From Prorocentrum cordatum (lineage: Eukaryota > Sar > Dinophyceae > Prorocentrales > Prorocentraceae), in the NCBI GenBank assembly GCA_963575745.1, contig CAUYUJ010003447.1, forward strand, positions 890,728-952,727: DNA of 62,000 bases, given 5' to 3'. The translations under genes were made by a program, and so were the position numbers. Shown piece by piece: positions 47,041-58,230 of this stretch. Under the pieces are notes generated by a model. That model ran no database searches, was not told where the DNA came from, and saw only the letters and a list, made by a program, of their open reading frames with translations. How positions within the stretch are numbered: the stretch's first letter is position 1; each line of letters opens with the position of its first letter.

Positions 47041-47745
47041 GACGTTGATATTTCGTCTACGCACCCTCGTGAAGTGGTCGCATTGGTGACTCGCGACGCG
47101 TCTGTTTGGGCTTGGGAGCAGGCCTCTGAGCGTCACCCATCCTTCAGTCACCTGTCGGGCCCCCCCCCCTTTCTGCCTCCTCTACTTTCCCTCCTGCCAA
47201 AAAGGACTGAAGGATGGGGGGTGCTCCAGCAACGTGCTCTGAGGACTTTTATATCTGGGGGCATAGACTTTAAACCTCGGCGCCCCATTTGTCAGCTTGT
47301 CCCTTCCGACCCCGTGTTTCACACCCTCTATGAGCGTGGTGGGCTGTTGGAGTTTCGTCGTTGGTTCGGCCCGACTCCAGCCCCCACCCGCTGCATAGAG
47401 CAGTATCGCGAGAACACTGTCTGGACCACGGCCCTGGTTCCCGACCCGCGCTATTGCTCCTTGCTCGCACCACCTTTCCCAGGCCCTGTCTGGGAAGGGG
47501 CCATCGACTGCCCCTTTTTCTCGTCGCCTGCGCGTGGAGATGGCTCGGGAAAGCACGGCCCCTCGCCGCTCACTCTCCGCTGTGGATGGGGTGTTTGCTC
47601 ATTTGCCCCGCGTAGCCGAAACGTCTTTGGTGAGCCCCTCGCCAATGATCGGCTTCGTCTCAATGCTGGTGCCCACGGCGTGTATCCCTTTCTCACCCAG
47701 GATGTCTCAGGGGCTGAGCTCTACGCGTTTTTTTATTTTAACTAA
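47036..47745 (+). pseudogene. LINE post-RT linker and first half of RNase H
   Basis: After a shift near 47036 the frame reads GTDVDISSTHPREVVALVTR, a connection typical between RT and RNase H in dinoflagellate LINEs. It continues to the first RNase H strands: D181 in RGDGSG, LRCGWGV, and E240 in SGAELYAF (numbering from 46999). The frame ends at TAA 47743-47745 just before the third catalytic acid. Confidence 0.7.
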
Positions 47746-48353
47746 CCCATGCCGCCCCCTCCGACTGCTATGGGTACGCCACGGATGCCCAGTATGTCGT
47801 TGACGGCTGGGCAATGGGGTTCGAAGCTACCACGCACGGTTGGGCCACCCATGCATCCTTGTGGATCAGGGTCCACCGTGCGGCTTCAGATATCGGGTAT
47901 CACATTTCCGCCACCAAGGTCCGTGGCCACTCCACCTCTGTTGGTAATAAGCAGGCCGACAGACTTGCTAACCTAGGTGCGGACCTACATACTCAGGGCA
48001 CGGCCCTGCACGACCGAGTCAAGCGCTCTGGATTGCTCGTGCGCAATCTTGGCGTTTATATAGGTCATTGTATAGCGTGGATGTTTAAGAATGTGCCCAA
48101 AAAGGCTTGGGCGGCGGATTCTGATGAGATCCCCGCCCCCTCGGTCCCGCCCCTAGTCTTCTCTGGTGCCTCCTCTGGGGCCTTGCATGAGCATTTCTGG
48201 GACCCCTCGGTGGGCCGTTTCCGCTGTGTAAATTGTTGGGCTAGCTCGGTCCCCAAGAGCTACTTATTGCGATCTCAGTGCTCCTCCCCCACTGGCGGTG
48301 GGCACGTGCTCAGGCGGTTAAATAATATCATTTTTTGTCGCCGCCGTGGTTGA
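47746..48353 (+). pseudogene. LINE second half of RNase H and C-terminal zinc finger
   Basis: A third frame supplies YGYATDAQYVVDGW (third RNase H acid), then VRGHSTSVGNKQADRLAN (His and fourth Asp), completing the domain. A helical linker and a C-terminal finger HEHFWDPSVGRFRCVNCW with downstream C and H follow, the same type as in the 23.3-24.4 kb fragment. Stop at 48351-48353. Confidence 0.75.
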
Positions 48354-48559
48354 TTTAACGAAATCCTGCACTGGCCCCCCGCGGGCCTCTGGCACCATCT
48401 CACGGCTCCGCCGCATGTGTGATGGACGTGACCCCCGCACTGATCAACCAGTCGGCGATGTCACTGCCGTTGACAATGTCAACGTTATATATGCCTTTCC
48501 TGACCCTCACGATATCTTTAATTTTCAGGCACTGTTTGGTCCTGCTTGACTTTTAGAGT

Positions 48560-48578
48560 CCCCGTGGATATCACGGGG
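48560..48578 (+). other. Stem-loop at the LINE 3' end
   Basis: CCCCGTG pairs perfectly with CACGGGG around a GATAT loop, about 200 bp after the stop and just before the sequence of a second element fragment. In LINEs of the stringent type, such a terminal stem-loop is what the RT recognises to start copying. Confidence 0.6.
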
Positions 48579-48599
48579 TTAACATCGGAGGTGGGGGTG

Positions 48600-48725
48600 G
48601 ATGTGTCATGGGATATCTGGTTTTGTCTCGTCTGTGTGATGCTGGCGGGATTTCTTGTATCCCCGACACCAACCCGCAAGAAGTGCATGTTCTATCGCCA
48701 GGTGTGCCGACACGTCTAGGTCGTG
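48600..48725 (+). pseudogene. Second, decayed fragment of the same LINE's 5' coding end
   Basis: From ATGGGATATCTGG at 48609 the sequence parallels 42829-42930 (CTGTCTCGTCTGT, GATGCTGGC, TTCTTG(T/G)ATCCCCGACACC, CCGC(C)AGAAGTGCA) with one extra T early on and CpG-to-TpG changes (CGCGATG to TGTGATG). It lasts about 100 bp and then gives way to the 240-bp tandem repeat. Sequence upstream of the ATG does not match. Confidence 0.75.
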
Positions 48726-48734
48726 CCAAATGTC

Positions 48735-49360
48735 ATGCGCCGACACGTCTGTAGTCGGCTAGGCTTGGGGATAAGTGGGTACAGAGGCGCTGAGAAGCAG
48801 GCGCCCGTTCCGCCTGCGCCCATTCATCCTCTTTTGTGCTGCCTTTTTCGCCGTTCCCCCGCCCAGGCTCGCAAAGAGAAAGATGCTTGCTCCGCCTGCC
48901 GCGCGGGGTGATATCAGCGAATGCCTCTCTAGTTTATGCCACGAATCTCTCTGCCAGTCGAAATGTCCCTGTGCCGACACGTCAGGGCCCGTCGATTAGG
49001 ACCGAGGATGAGTGGGTACAGAGGCGCTGAGAAGCAGGCGCCCGTTCCGCCTGCGCCCATTCATCCTCTTTTGTGCTGCCTTTTTCGCCGTTCCCCCGCC
49101 CAGGCTCGCAAAGAGAAGCAAAGAGAAAGACTCTTGCTCCGCCTGCCGCGTGGGGCGACATCATCGCATGCCTCTCTAGCTATGCCATCTCTCTGCCAGT
49201 CGAAATGTCCCTGTGCCGACACGTCAGGGCTCGTCGACTAGGCCTGAGGATGAGTGGGTACAGAGGCGCTGAGAAGCAGGCACTCGTTCCGCCTGCGCCC
49301 ACTCATCCTCTCTTGTGCTCTTTTTCGCTCCCCCCAGCCCAGGCTCGCGAAGAGATAAAG
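48735..49360 (+). repeat. Tandem repeat of about 240 bp, two full copies plus a partial
   Basis: AGTGGGTACAGAGGCGCTGA recurs at 48774, 49011 and 49253 (steps 237 and 242). Units contain GAAGCAGGCGCCCGTTCCGC, CATCCTCTTTTGTGCTGC, CCCAGGCTCGCAAAGAG, CTCCGCCTGCCGCG, CAGTCGAAATGTCCCTG and TGCCGACACGTC. The unit starts where the second LINE fragment ends. Confidence 0.9.
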
Positions 49361-49890
49361 GGCTCTCCGCTGCCGTGCTGCTTGTGTCATGTCTGTATGT
49401 TGCTGCCTGGCCAGAGGTTGAGGCTGGAAGCCCAGGAGCCAGGACACGGGCTTCAAATTTAAGTGCCAGGTCTTGCCAGCATCGCTTGCCTCGGGCCTTC
49501 GATGTTTCGTTGTCCCTGTTTTTCGGTTCGGTCCCTCGCTCGGCTCTGTCTGGGTCCTGGTCCGTCCCTCGCTTATTTCGGCCCTTCCTTCGGGCCCCTC
49601 GCTCGTCGTTTCGGCGCCACGGGCAGGAGTGTTCGGCAGACGATCACCCGCGCGCAAATCCAAAAAAGTCCCGAGCCTGTGGCAAGGTCATTAGCTCGTG
49701 GTTGTCATTGTCGACGTGGTCGTCGTCGCGGTCGTTGTCGTCGTCCTTCTGGGTCGGCGGCACCAGCCGTCATTCCTCCAAAATCCTGTTTCTCCACATG
49801 GACAGTGGGACCCTGTTTTCTCTGGAAACCCCGCGCAATCCTCACCCACACCCCTCTCTTCCGCTTCATCACCATCACCATCGCAATCGT
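49361..49890. other. Gene-free stretch
   Basis: Unique-looking DNA between the 240-bp repeats and the CAT array. A GTCGT-rich patch lies near 49700-49750. No domain was seen in any frame. Confidence 0.5.
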
Positions 49891-49895
49891 CCCCC

Positions 49896-49979
<84 letters not shown>

Positions 49980-50448
49980 ACATCACCTTCATCATCAACA
50001 TCATCATCACCACCATCATCACCACCATCATCATGATCACCAACATCAACATCATCAGCAGCAGCAGCAGCATCAACACCATCACACCATCATAATTATC
50101 AGCATCATCATAATCATCATCATCATCATCCTCACCATAAACATGACGATCATCATCACCAACATCATCATCATCACCATCCATCATCAACATTATCATC
50201 ATCATCGTCATCGTCAGCATCATCATCATCATCATCATCATCAACATCGTCAACATCAACATCATCATCATCATCCTCATCATCCTCATCACCATCATCC
50301 TCATCCTCGTCCTCGTCCTCCTCCTCCTCCTCCTCCTCCTCATCATCATCATCATCCTCATCCTCATCCTCGTCCTCATCCTCATCCTCATGCTCCTCCT
50401 CCTCCTCCTCATCATCATCATCATCATCATCATTACCATGACGGAGCA
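49890..50448. repeat. (CAT)n microsatellite, about 560 bp
   Basis: CAT/ATC triplets with CAA, CAC and CTC variants. Poly-His, poly-Ile and poly-Met frames are repeat readings. Confidence 0.95.
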
Positions 50449-50454
50449 ATTCTT

Positions 50455-51074
50455 TTGGTGCGCGCAGCAAGTGTGCGATCACGGCAGCTGCCTCATCGAC
50501 GCTTTTCTGTGCCCGTCGTCGGCTGCCGACTTGACGCGCATGTCGGAGCAAACGCACGACTACTCGGAGGCGGTGAAGAAAGACGGGAAAAGCCACCTCC
50601 CATCGCGCTCCGGGAATCCAGGCGCTCGCAAGCCTCATTCTCGCGCTGAAGGCAAGGGGCGAAGCCGTGGGGGCCCAGGCCGCGAAGAGCATCGTGGTCA
50701 TCTGTGAGTGGCTGGAGGCGAACAGCGTGGAGGCGAAACTGGAGTTCATCAGGATGTTCAGGGTGGACAAGACGTGCGACAAGGATCAGCGGCGCATCAC
50801 CTTCGTCCCGAGGGAGGAGTCTTGGCGGCGGACGGTGATCGAGACCCGCGTGCAAACGGGCATGAGTCGGACGCAGGGCAAGCCCCCAGCCAGCTTCTTG
50901 GAGAGGGGAGCTGCGGGAATACCTCACAAACGTGCCCAGAAGACGAACGTGCTGGGCGTGCCGCGCCCGCCTGTGCTTCCTCCTCCGCGTCCTCATGACG
51001 AGGGTGCCGTGCGGCCGCGCACGATGGAGAAGCTATTGCTGAGCACGGGCGTGGAGCGGGGATCGGCTCGCTAG
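50455..51074 (+). CDS. Coding-like island, unknown protein with weak Alba-like features
   Basis: Between two CAT arrays is about 1 kb of unique DNA. In one plus frame it reads APGIQALASLILALKARGEA, then VGAQAAKSIVVICEWLEANS, then EAKLEFIRMFRVDK and KDQRRITFVPREESWRRTVI, ending at 51074. The open part starts about 50573. Upstream, coding-like text is in another frame (ANARL-type residues near 50540), suggesting one shift or an intron. The pattern of a helix with ALKARGEAVGAQAAKSI followed by EWLEAN loosely resembles the core of Alba-type nucleic-acid-binding proteins. That is only a hint. No spliced leader relic lies upstream. It could be a host exon, a retrocopy or chance. Confidence 0.3.
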
Positions 51075-51427
51075 AACTCTCTGATGTCGAGCGAGGGGCT
51101 GCGTGGGCAAGTTTGTTCGAAGCGATCGTAGCGTTTCCCAGCTGGCCGTAGCTCGCGAGTCGATCGGCGGAGCCAGCCTTGCGGGCACTCTCGCCCTGTG
51201 GTGCGGCTCTCAACCATGCCCTCTTGCTGGACGCTTCGACTTTGAAGACCGCACGCCGCCTCTGATGTTTGTTTTGACAGGAGTGTCGGGCGGGCCGAGA
51301 GCGGCCCGAGTCGTTTCGCATGGACGTGGAAGGTGCTCGACTCGTCACTTCTGTTTTCAAATTTGGGCAGCATGCCATGCCAGAAAACCACAACGTAGGG
51401 GCCAAAGGCGCAGACTGAAAAAAAACA

Positions 51428-51519
51428 CCATCACCATCAACATCACCATCATCACCACCTTCGTCATCATCATCATCATCATCATCATCAGCATCATCAT
51501 CATCATCAGCATCAGCATT

Positions 51520-51561
<42 letters not shown>

Positions 51562-51780
51562 GTCATCGTCATCGTCATCGTCATCATCAGCATCACATCA
51601 GCACCAACACCATCAGCATCATGATCATCATCATCATCACCAACAACAACACCATCAACACCAGCTCCACAATCAATATGACCATCCCACACACACACAC
51701 ACGCACTCACTCATACTCATCCACACTCACACCCTCACTTCTTATCACTTCTCATCAACATCATCAACACTAAAACATTC
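51428..51780. repeat. Second (CAT)n array and CA-rich tail
   Basis: CAT/ATC triplets to about 51660, then CACACACACAC and CTCACACTCA-type text. Same orientation as the array at 49890. Confidence 0.9.
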
Positions 51781-51989
51781 AGTCCGGCGGCCCCCTTGTG
51801 GGGCCACCAGACTGTAGGGCCAGGGTTTGCAGTTCCCTGCACCAGTTCCAGTTTCCAGGTTCCACTGTTGCAATATTGCTTCGTGCTGGCTAATGTTCCT
51901 TGTTGGTGGACCGCGCGAGGGGGTGTGCGTCGCCTGGGAGGGTTCTCAGAATTGCTAGGGGGGACGTGGGACTCATGAAAATACGTAGG

Positions 51990-52560
51990 ATTCGCGTCCC
52001 CGAGGCCATAAACCCTTATACATTACGCCATATTCGCGTCCCCGAAGCTATAAACCCTTGTGAATTACACCAGGTTCGCGTCCCCGAGGTCATGAAGCCT
52101 CGCAAAAACGCCATATTCGTGTCCCCAAAGCCACAAACCTTCGTAATGTACGCGATGCTTGCGTCTCCGAGGCCACAAACGCTAGTAAATCATGCGAAGT
52201 CCGAGTCCCCGAAGCCAGACACCCTCATACATTACGCCATATTCGTGTCACCAGAGCTATTAACTTTCGTAAGGTACTAAATGCTTGCGTTCCCGATGCA
52301 ATAAGCCATTGACAATTACTTAGTACTCGCGTTCCCGAAGCCATAAACCGTTGCAAATTATGCTATATTCGCGTATCTGAAGCCATACGCCATTGTAAAG
52401 TATACCAGATTCGCGTCTCCGAAAACATAAAACCTGCGTAAACAACACAATATTTGCAACCCCGAAACCATGAGCCATCGTAAGGTGCGCCATATTCGCG
52501 TCTCCGAAGCCATACACCTGCGTATATTACACTATATGTGCGACCCCGAGGTCAACAATA
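51990..52560 (+). repeat. 42-bp tandem repeat, about 13 copies
   Basis: TTCGCGTCCCCGAGGCCATA recurs at 51991, 52033, 52075 and 52116 and onward with 41-42 bp steps. Units also contain AACCCTT and CATTACGCCATA. The copies are more diverged in the second half. Confidence 0.85.
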
Positions 52561-52709
52561 CTATCATAATCTCAATTTGTCTTGCCGATTACTCATCGGC
52601 TTCGCGTGAAGTCCCGACGCTGCTTCACGGCGGCGCCACGGCCTCATGATTTCGCTCTTGCATTGCCCATTATCCGAGAGAAGGGGCTGGCGGCAGGGGG
52701 CAAAGCCCT

Positions 52710-52800
52710 TACGGATAACAACATCAACACCATCAACATCATCAACATCAACAGCATCAGCATCATTATCATCACCATCACCACCCGCCATCACCATAAA
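52710..52800. repeat. Short CAT/CAA tract
   Basis: ACATCAACACCATCAACATC-type triplets, the third CAT array in a 3-kb stretch. Confidence 0.85.
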
Positions 52801-52829
52801 CTCTGACACGCTCACATACTCAGCAGGGG

Positions 52830-53905
52830 TGTAATCCCGAGCGGGAGTCCCCTCCCAATGTGGTCCGCACTTCGTGTTGATATTCCGAGCGGGTCATCGG
52901 CAAGGTTCCCAGGCATAGCACTTGAGCATCCCAAGGAGGCGAATCGTTGGGGTGTCTCAAGCGGGGACTTCGTCTGCGAGGAAGTCTCAAGCGGAAGCCC
53001 CCGCCATACGGGCCCCCCCACTTCATGTTGGTAGTCCGAGCGGGTCATCGGCAAATCATACTAACCATTTCGCTTGAGCGCCCGAAGGAGGCAAATCGTC
53101 AGGATGATCCAGGCGGGGGCCTCGCCTGTGTGCGAATAGCGAGGAAGTCTCAGGCGAGAGCCCCGCCCTATGAGGCCCGCACTTCAAGTTGGTAATCCGA
53201 GCTGGTCACGGGCAAACTCTCCCAGGCATCGCACTTGAGCACCCCCAGGGGACACATCGTGAGGATGTCTCAAGCGGAGGCTTCGTCTGTTCGAATTGCG
53301 AGGAAGTCTCAAGCGGGAGCCCCCGCCCTCAATGGGGCCCGCACTTCGTGTTGATGATCAGAGCGGGTCATCGGCAAATCCTGCCAAGCATCGCACTTGA
53401 GCACTGCGGGGGCCTCTCAAGCGGGGTCCTCGAGTGTGATGCGGGAGCCGCCGCCCCATGGGGCCCGCACTTCATTCTGATATTCCGAGCGGGTCATCGG
53501 CAAACTCTGACAGGCATAACACTTGAGCACCGCGAGGGGGCAATTCGTGAGGATATCTCAAACGGTTACATTGTCTGGGAGTTAATTCCAAAGGGTCTCA
53601 GGCGAGAGCCCCGTACCTGTGGGGCCCGCACTTCATGTTAGTAATCCCATCGGGTCATCGGCAAATCGCATCAAGCATCGCACTTGAGCACCCCAACGGG
53701 GCAATTTGTGAGGATGTCTCAAGCGGGGGCATCGTCTGTGAGTCAATTGCAAAGAAGTAGCCCGCTCCCTATGGGGCCCCAATTTCACGTTGGTAATTTA
53801 AGCGGGTCATCGGCAAATCGTGATGTCACAAGCGGGGGCCCACTTCTTATGGAACCCGCATTTCATGTTGGTAATTGGGCTCCCTCAGTCTGAATCTGCA
53901 AGCCG
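52830..53905 (+). repeat. Tandem repeat of about 155 bp, seven copies
   Basis: GAGCGGGTCATCGGCAAA recurs near 52891, 53042, 53203, 53365, 53491, 53652 and 53804 (steps 126-162). Each unit runs through GCATCGCACTTGAGCACC, GAGGATGTCTCAAGCGG, GGGCCCGCACTTCATGTTGG and TATTCCGAGC. Open frames across the array are repeat readings. Confidence 0.88.
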
Positions 53906-55520
53906 TGAAAATAGGGGCCCCACCTCCATGTTGGAATCCTGGCGAGGCCACCCTAGCGTCAATGTTTGGCACCCCAGGCTTGGATATGGAGGAAAAAATG
54001 ATCGGGAACCCTCAGAAAACCGACGAAGGGCACAAAAAACTTCAGGAGGCCCCAAGAAGCACCAAGGGCTCCAGAGGCCGCAGGAGGCCCAAAGTCAGCG
54101 CGAAACCCTAGGAGGCCCAAGAAGTTCTCCAGGAGGCCACGGGAGGCCTCGGGAGGTCCCAGGAATACGCTGGGCCCAGGGAGGTACCGGGAGGCCCAAG
54201 AAGGCACCAGGAGACCCAAGGAAACTCCTTGTGTGGCAGCGCGAGGAGGAGGCAGGAGGCCCAAGGTGGAGGCCAGGCCAGGAGGAGAAGCAAGCCAGGC
54301 TCCGGAGGCCCCTGAAGGCTCCAGGTGGCAACGGGAGGCCCCAGGAGGATGCAGGGGGCTCAAAGATGAGGCAGAGGGAAGAATGAGGATGAGGACGAGG
54401 ACAACGCAGAGAAGGAAAAGGAGGAGGAAAAACTAAGAAGAGGAGGAGGAGGAGGAGGAGAAGGAAAAGGAGAAGGAAAAGCAACGAGGCGGAACAGCAG
54501 GAGGAGGCACGAGGAGGGAAAGGAACAGGCATGACCAGAAGTAGGGTAAAGACGAGGATGAAGACGAGGACGAGGACAAGGAGGACGAGGATGATAACGA
54601 TGACGAGTATGAGGATGAACATGAGGATGAGGAAGAGGAGGCGGCAGGATTAAGACAAAGATATCGATGATCAGGAGGAAGACAAATCCAGGACCCCCCA
54701 GAGACACCAAGAGACTCCAAGACGAATCGGAAAGTTGTACGAGGCCCAGAAAGGGACGCAAAAGGTCCAAGGATGAGTCAGGTGGTCAGATGAGCATGAG
54801 TACGAAGAGGTGGAATGGGGTAAGACGAGGAGGAAGAAGAGGAGAACATGGAGGGGCAAATGATGGGGGGAGGAGAACACAAGGGGAAGGAAACAGAGGA
54901 GGAGTACACGGGAAAAGAAGGAGGCACAAAAAGAGGAGGACGAAATTGAAGACTTGGAGAAGGAGGAAAACCAGGAGGACGAGGAGGAGGAGGAGGAGGA
55001 AAACCAGCAGCACCAGCAGCTGCGCCAGCTCCACCAACAAAGAACAGGCATGAGGAAAAGGAGGCAGGAGGCAGGAGACAAGGGAACACAGTGGCATGGT
55101 GAGGAGAAGGATAACGAGCAGGAGGAGGAACAAAGAGGCGGATCCAGGAGGATAAGGCACGAGAAAGAAGAGGACAGGAGTGTACGTGGGGGTGGAGGCG
55201 GGGGGCAAGTCGAGATCCTCAAGCAACCCAAACGAATTATCATGCGGGGTCTCCCCATCGGAATGATTGTGGTTTCAACCCTGGTGGTCCGAAAAATCCA
55301 TCAAGCAAGGGTGACACTAGAAGCTGCACCGTGCGAGGCCGCTGCGACGCGGGGAAGCGGAAAACAACCGGGGAGGGGACTGGCAGGAAGACACATCAAC
55401 TCACTTAACCATTGGTCACATAAAACAAATACACGTGTGGACATATTGAATAATGGGTCGCGTCCTCGAGGTCGGGAAAGGATGGGGCAGCGCCATCGCG
55501 CCTAGTTAGCGCCCGCGCGC
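53906..55520. other. Gene-free stretch: degenerate GGAGGCCC array and GAG tracts
   Basis: From 54020 to 54360 the plus strand repeats CAGGAGGCCC, AAGAAG and GGGAGGCC words with no fixed period. From 54380 to 55200 it is purine-rich with a GAG array near 54437-54465 and 54970-55000. No domain was seen. Confidence 0.6.
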
Positions 55521-55521
55521 T

Positions 55522-57070
55522 TTACACTGACACTGGGCCGAAGAATTCAAACCGTGGGAAGAGAAACGACGGGAACGCCCAGGTACGTACTAGTTCTACG
55601 GATCGCAAAACGAGCAGCCTTGGACACGCGGCATAAAATCCATGGGGATCTGGCCCATCCACCTCCGCATCCTGATCGCTTCGGCTGCAACAACAACGTG
55701 CGACTCGGGAGAACGATTGATCTGGCGCGCGATCGCAGCGCGGCCGCTGCTGCTGCAGTCGGGACGCGGGCGCTGGGAGCGCGCCAGCAGGCTTTGCGCA
55801 GAGCGGAGCCACGTAGCAGAGATGGCGCAACAATTCGTCGGGGCACGGTGCGCGCTTAGTCTCTAGAGCCCCCAGCACCCCGCAGATCCCGCTGCTCTCC
55901 TGAAACCAAAGTTTCGACGCGCGAGACGCCGCCTCCACCCTTTTGGAAAAACTTCGGAGGTCCCCTCAAGTGCAGATTGGTCATCACCGCACTGCATTTG
56001 ACAACGTAGCGGGGGCCGGCGACGAGCAGGCGCATCGCGTTCTCGCGCGCCTTGGACGCCGGAGCTGACGGCTGCGAAAGCCGAAGCGCGAAGGAACTGT
56101 CGCCGGGCACGTGGCGCGGAATGCTGCAATAGTTGTTGCGAGCGAATGTGAGCCCGGTCCCCAGCCTCTTTTACCCGCGGGGCGGCCGTCTAAACCGAGC
56201 GCTTCCAATGCTCATCAGAGGCAGGGGGCCCGAACGCCAGACCAAGGTATTCGCGACTCGCGAGCACTTGTAGACCATGAATCACAGGGCAGCGAAAGGC
56301 AAGATGCTCTCGCGCACGAGCCCACAAAAGCACGCGATGACCATGGATTGGCCGCCAGCCGCGCCAAGCCTGCAAACGTGCGTGAGACGGGGCCCGGGCG
56401 CGATCTAGCGCCCCGCGCACACCTGGCAACGATCCCAACCAATCAATTGTAGACGCATGCTATCGCCACAGCTGGCGCCCACAACGCGCCTGCAGGTGGC
56501 CCACGAGAAACACCAAACGCCTCGACAACCTGGTCCACAAGCGAAGCCCGAGCAGCGTTGTCCGTCTAGAGGTGAAACTGCACGACGAACCCAGGGGGCC
56601 CCATCCAACGCATGACCCCTGCGAACCGCGCTCTCGACGCCGCGGGGGAAGCGGCGGAGTTGTTCGCCAGGACCAGCGAACAATCATCATTGCCTCGGAG
56701 GGGTCGCACAATATGGACAGCCATGTCGCGACCAGAAATGCACGGCTGCGAGGGGGCGAACCAAAGCTTCGCCACATCGCCCAGCGGGCGAGGCATGCAC
56801 TCGGTCAGCGTCGTCGCGTCAGCGATGGCGCGGAACGAGGGCCTCGCATTCTCGGGGGCCCGATCAACGTCGCTCCACCATAATCCTGAGAGTCCACCCT
56901 CGGGCAGAGAAGCCACGGGGACGTTTTCGGCGCCCTCGGGTCTGCTTGCCAGGAAAAGTCGGCAGCGCGCGTCGCCGACAAGAAAGAATGCCATCATATC
57001 CCAAGAGTGCCGTGATCGATCGCGTAGACAGTGCAAGACGCGCGGTCAGACCCCCACGGCATAACAACTC
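55522..57070 (-). pseudogene. Degenerate LINE reverse transcriptase
   Basis: The minus strand keeps one frame from 57036 to 56215 with two stops and shows RT text: PSQPCISGRDMAVHIV (57.0-56.7 kb), motif A region SLVLANNSAASP, GPPGFVVQFHL-stop-TDNAARASLVDQVVEAFGV, then SRGPPAGALWAPAVA where the motif B QGCPLSG segment has lost residues. TFAGLARLAANPW stands where FADDLA is expected, followed by ASCLSLPCDSW. After a shift, MRLLVAGPRYVVKCSAVMTN and ASRASKLWFQESSG match the RT-downstream region of dinoflagellate LINEs. Catalytic motifs A, B and C are all damaged. The element may extend upstream to about 57850 (NFAFPGMGGFHRDFEAR), but that part is unplaced. Older than the LINE at 42.7 kb. Confidence 0.6.
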
Positions 57071-58206
57071 TTAGGGGAAAGGCAGGGCAACAGAAAACAA
57101 CTCGGGGCATCGGGCCCTGTCCCAATCTTGGGCGCTGGAGACGTTGCCCCAGCGGAGCTTGAAGGCTTCGGCCGGTTTCCCGGGCCGCGCAGGGTCGGCC
57201 ATCCTCCCGCGCCACTCCTCGACGCCGCGTGCGACGGCGGAAGTGCAGCCGAAAGAGAAGTCGACACTTGAGCTCGCGCCCCTGCTTCAAATGTCGGCAA
57301 TCACCCGGGGCGCCGCGCCCCGGCTCAATAGTTTTAGCATCGAGAACGACTATGTAGGTGCCCGCGAACACGCAGGCACATTGGGGGCAGGATCGCGCTC
57401 GAGGGCGGTGCCATCAATAACCTCGGACAATTAGGGTAGCGCGTTAACGCGGCATCGGACAGGCGGACATTCTGATTGCGAAGCACGCATCTCTGAATTT
57501 GCTGAGGCGGCGAGCACGGGCCGCAGCAGATCGCGCGCAGGCTTCGAGCCAGGCGAGGCGCTCATCGCTGGCGCATCGTCGGCAAACTCGCTGGACTCAA
57601 ACAGCCAACGGGACATGCCAGCTCCCCAGGGCAGCGAGGCTGCACTTGCCCGGGCAGGGAGGTGGAGAGAGGAACATGTTCAGAGGGCATCTCTCTGCCA
57701 TCAACTAGTGCACGGCGAGCCTCAAAGTCTCGGTGGAACCCGCCCATGCCTGGGAACGCGAAGTTGAAGGTCTGGGCGCGCCGACATCTCCGAAGGCCGC
57801 CCCGGGTTTCCTGCCCCCCCTTTTCGCCCTCCAAAATTAAAGTTCAGCTGCCCATCAGAATCGCAAGCTGGCCAGCCCAAAAGGAACCTCCCAGTGGAGC
57901 GTGCGAAGCACCATCTTGAACGTATTCACGCGTTCAGATGCGATAGGGCAACGCGAATAGACAGCAACCGCGGAGGCCCTGCGTCGCGGCGCGCCGGGCC
58001 CTGCCTTCAAAGGGCTGGGCGCGAGTCCATTCGAACATAAACGTTGACTTGCTCGCGGCCCATCGCAATTCTGGCGCCGCCTAAAGCATTGCTGTCGGGG
58101 GCGAAAGAGAAAGCGCAGGCGTGACTATGGATCTGAGGGTAGAGGCGGCCGATGTCTCCAGGGAACGAACAAGTTCGTTCCGTGGGCTGCGGCAGTTACA
58201 CGCACA
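57071..58206. other. Possibly the upstream part of the decayed LINE; otherwise nothing seen
   Basis: Minus-strand snippets (EAFKLRWGNVSSAQDWDR near 57150, NFAFPGMGGFHRDFEARRAL near 57720) look protein-like but scattered in frame. No plus-strand gene. Nothing recognisable between 57900 and 58206. Confidence 0.35.
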
Positions 58207-58230
58207 TATATATATATATATATATATATA
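58207..58230. repeat. (TA)n at the element's outer edge
   Basis: About 12 TA dinucleotides directly outside the outermost copy of the 231-bp direct repeat. Confidence 0.9.

Larger units (their letters stand above)
42655..48600 (+). mobile_element. Nearly full-length SL-headed LINE (non-LTR retrotransposon), inactive
   Basis: Order of parts: spliced leader relic, 5' hairpin (42754-42788), zinc-finger and coiled-coil region (42829-43719), apurinic-type endonuclease (43723 to about 44770), RT (about 45214-47038), RNase H (about 47500-48050), C-terminal zinc finger (about 48180-48350), terminal stem-loop (48560-48578). The reading frame is broken by a TGA at 43720, a C7 tract at 44723-44729, a TAG at 45149, a C10 tract at 45204-45213, a shift near 47036 and another near 47730-47750. 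The breaks at C runs could be sequencing errors. The RT active site is also mutated, so the copy is dead whatever the status of the shifts. The EN-RT-RNase H order fits the I/R1-like clades; the clade cannot be fixed from memory. Confidence 0.85.
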
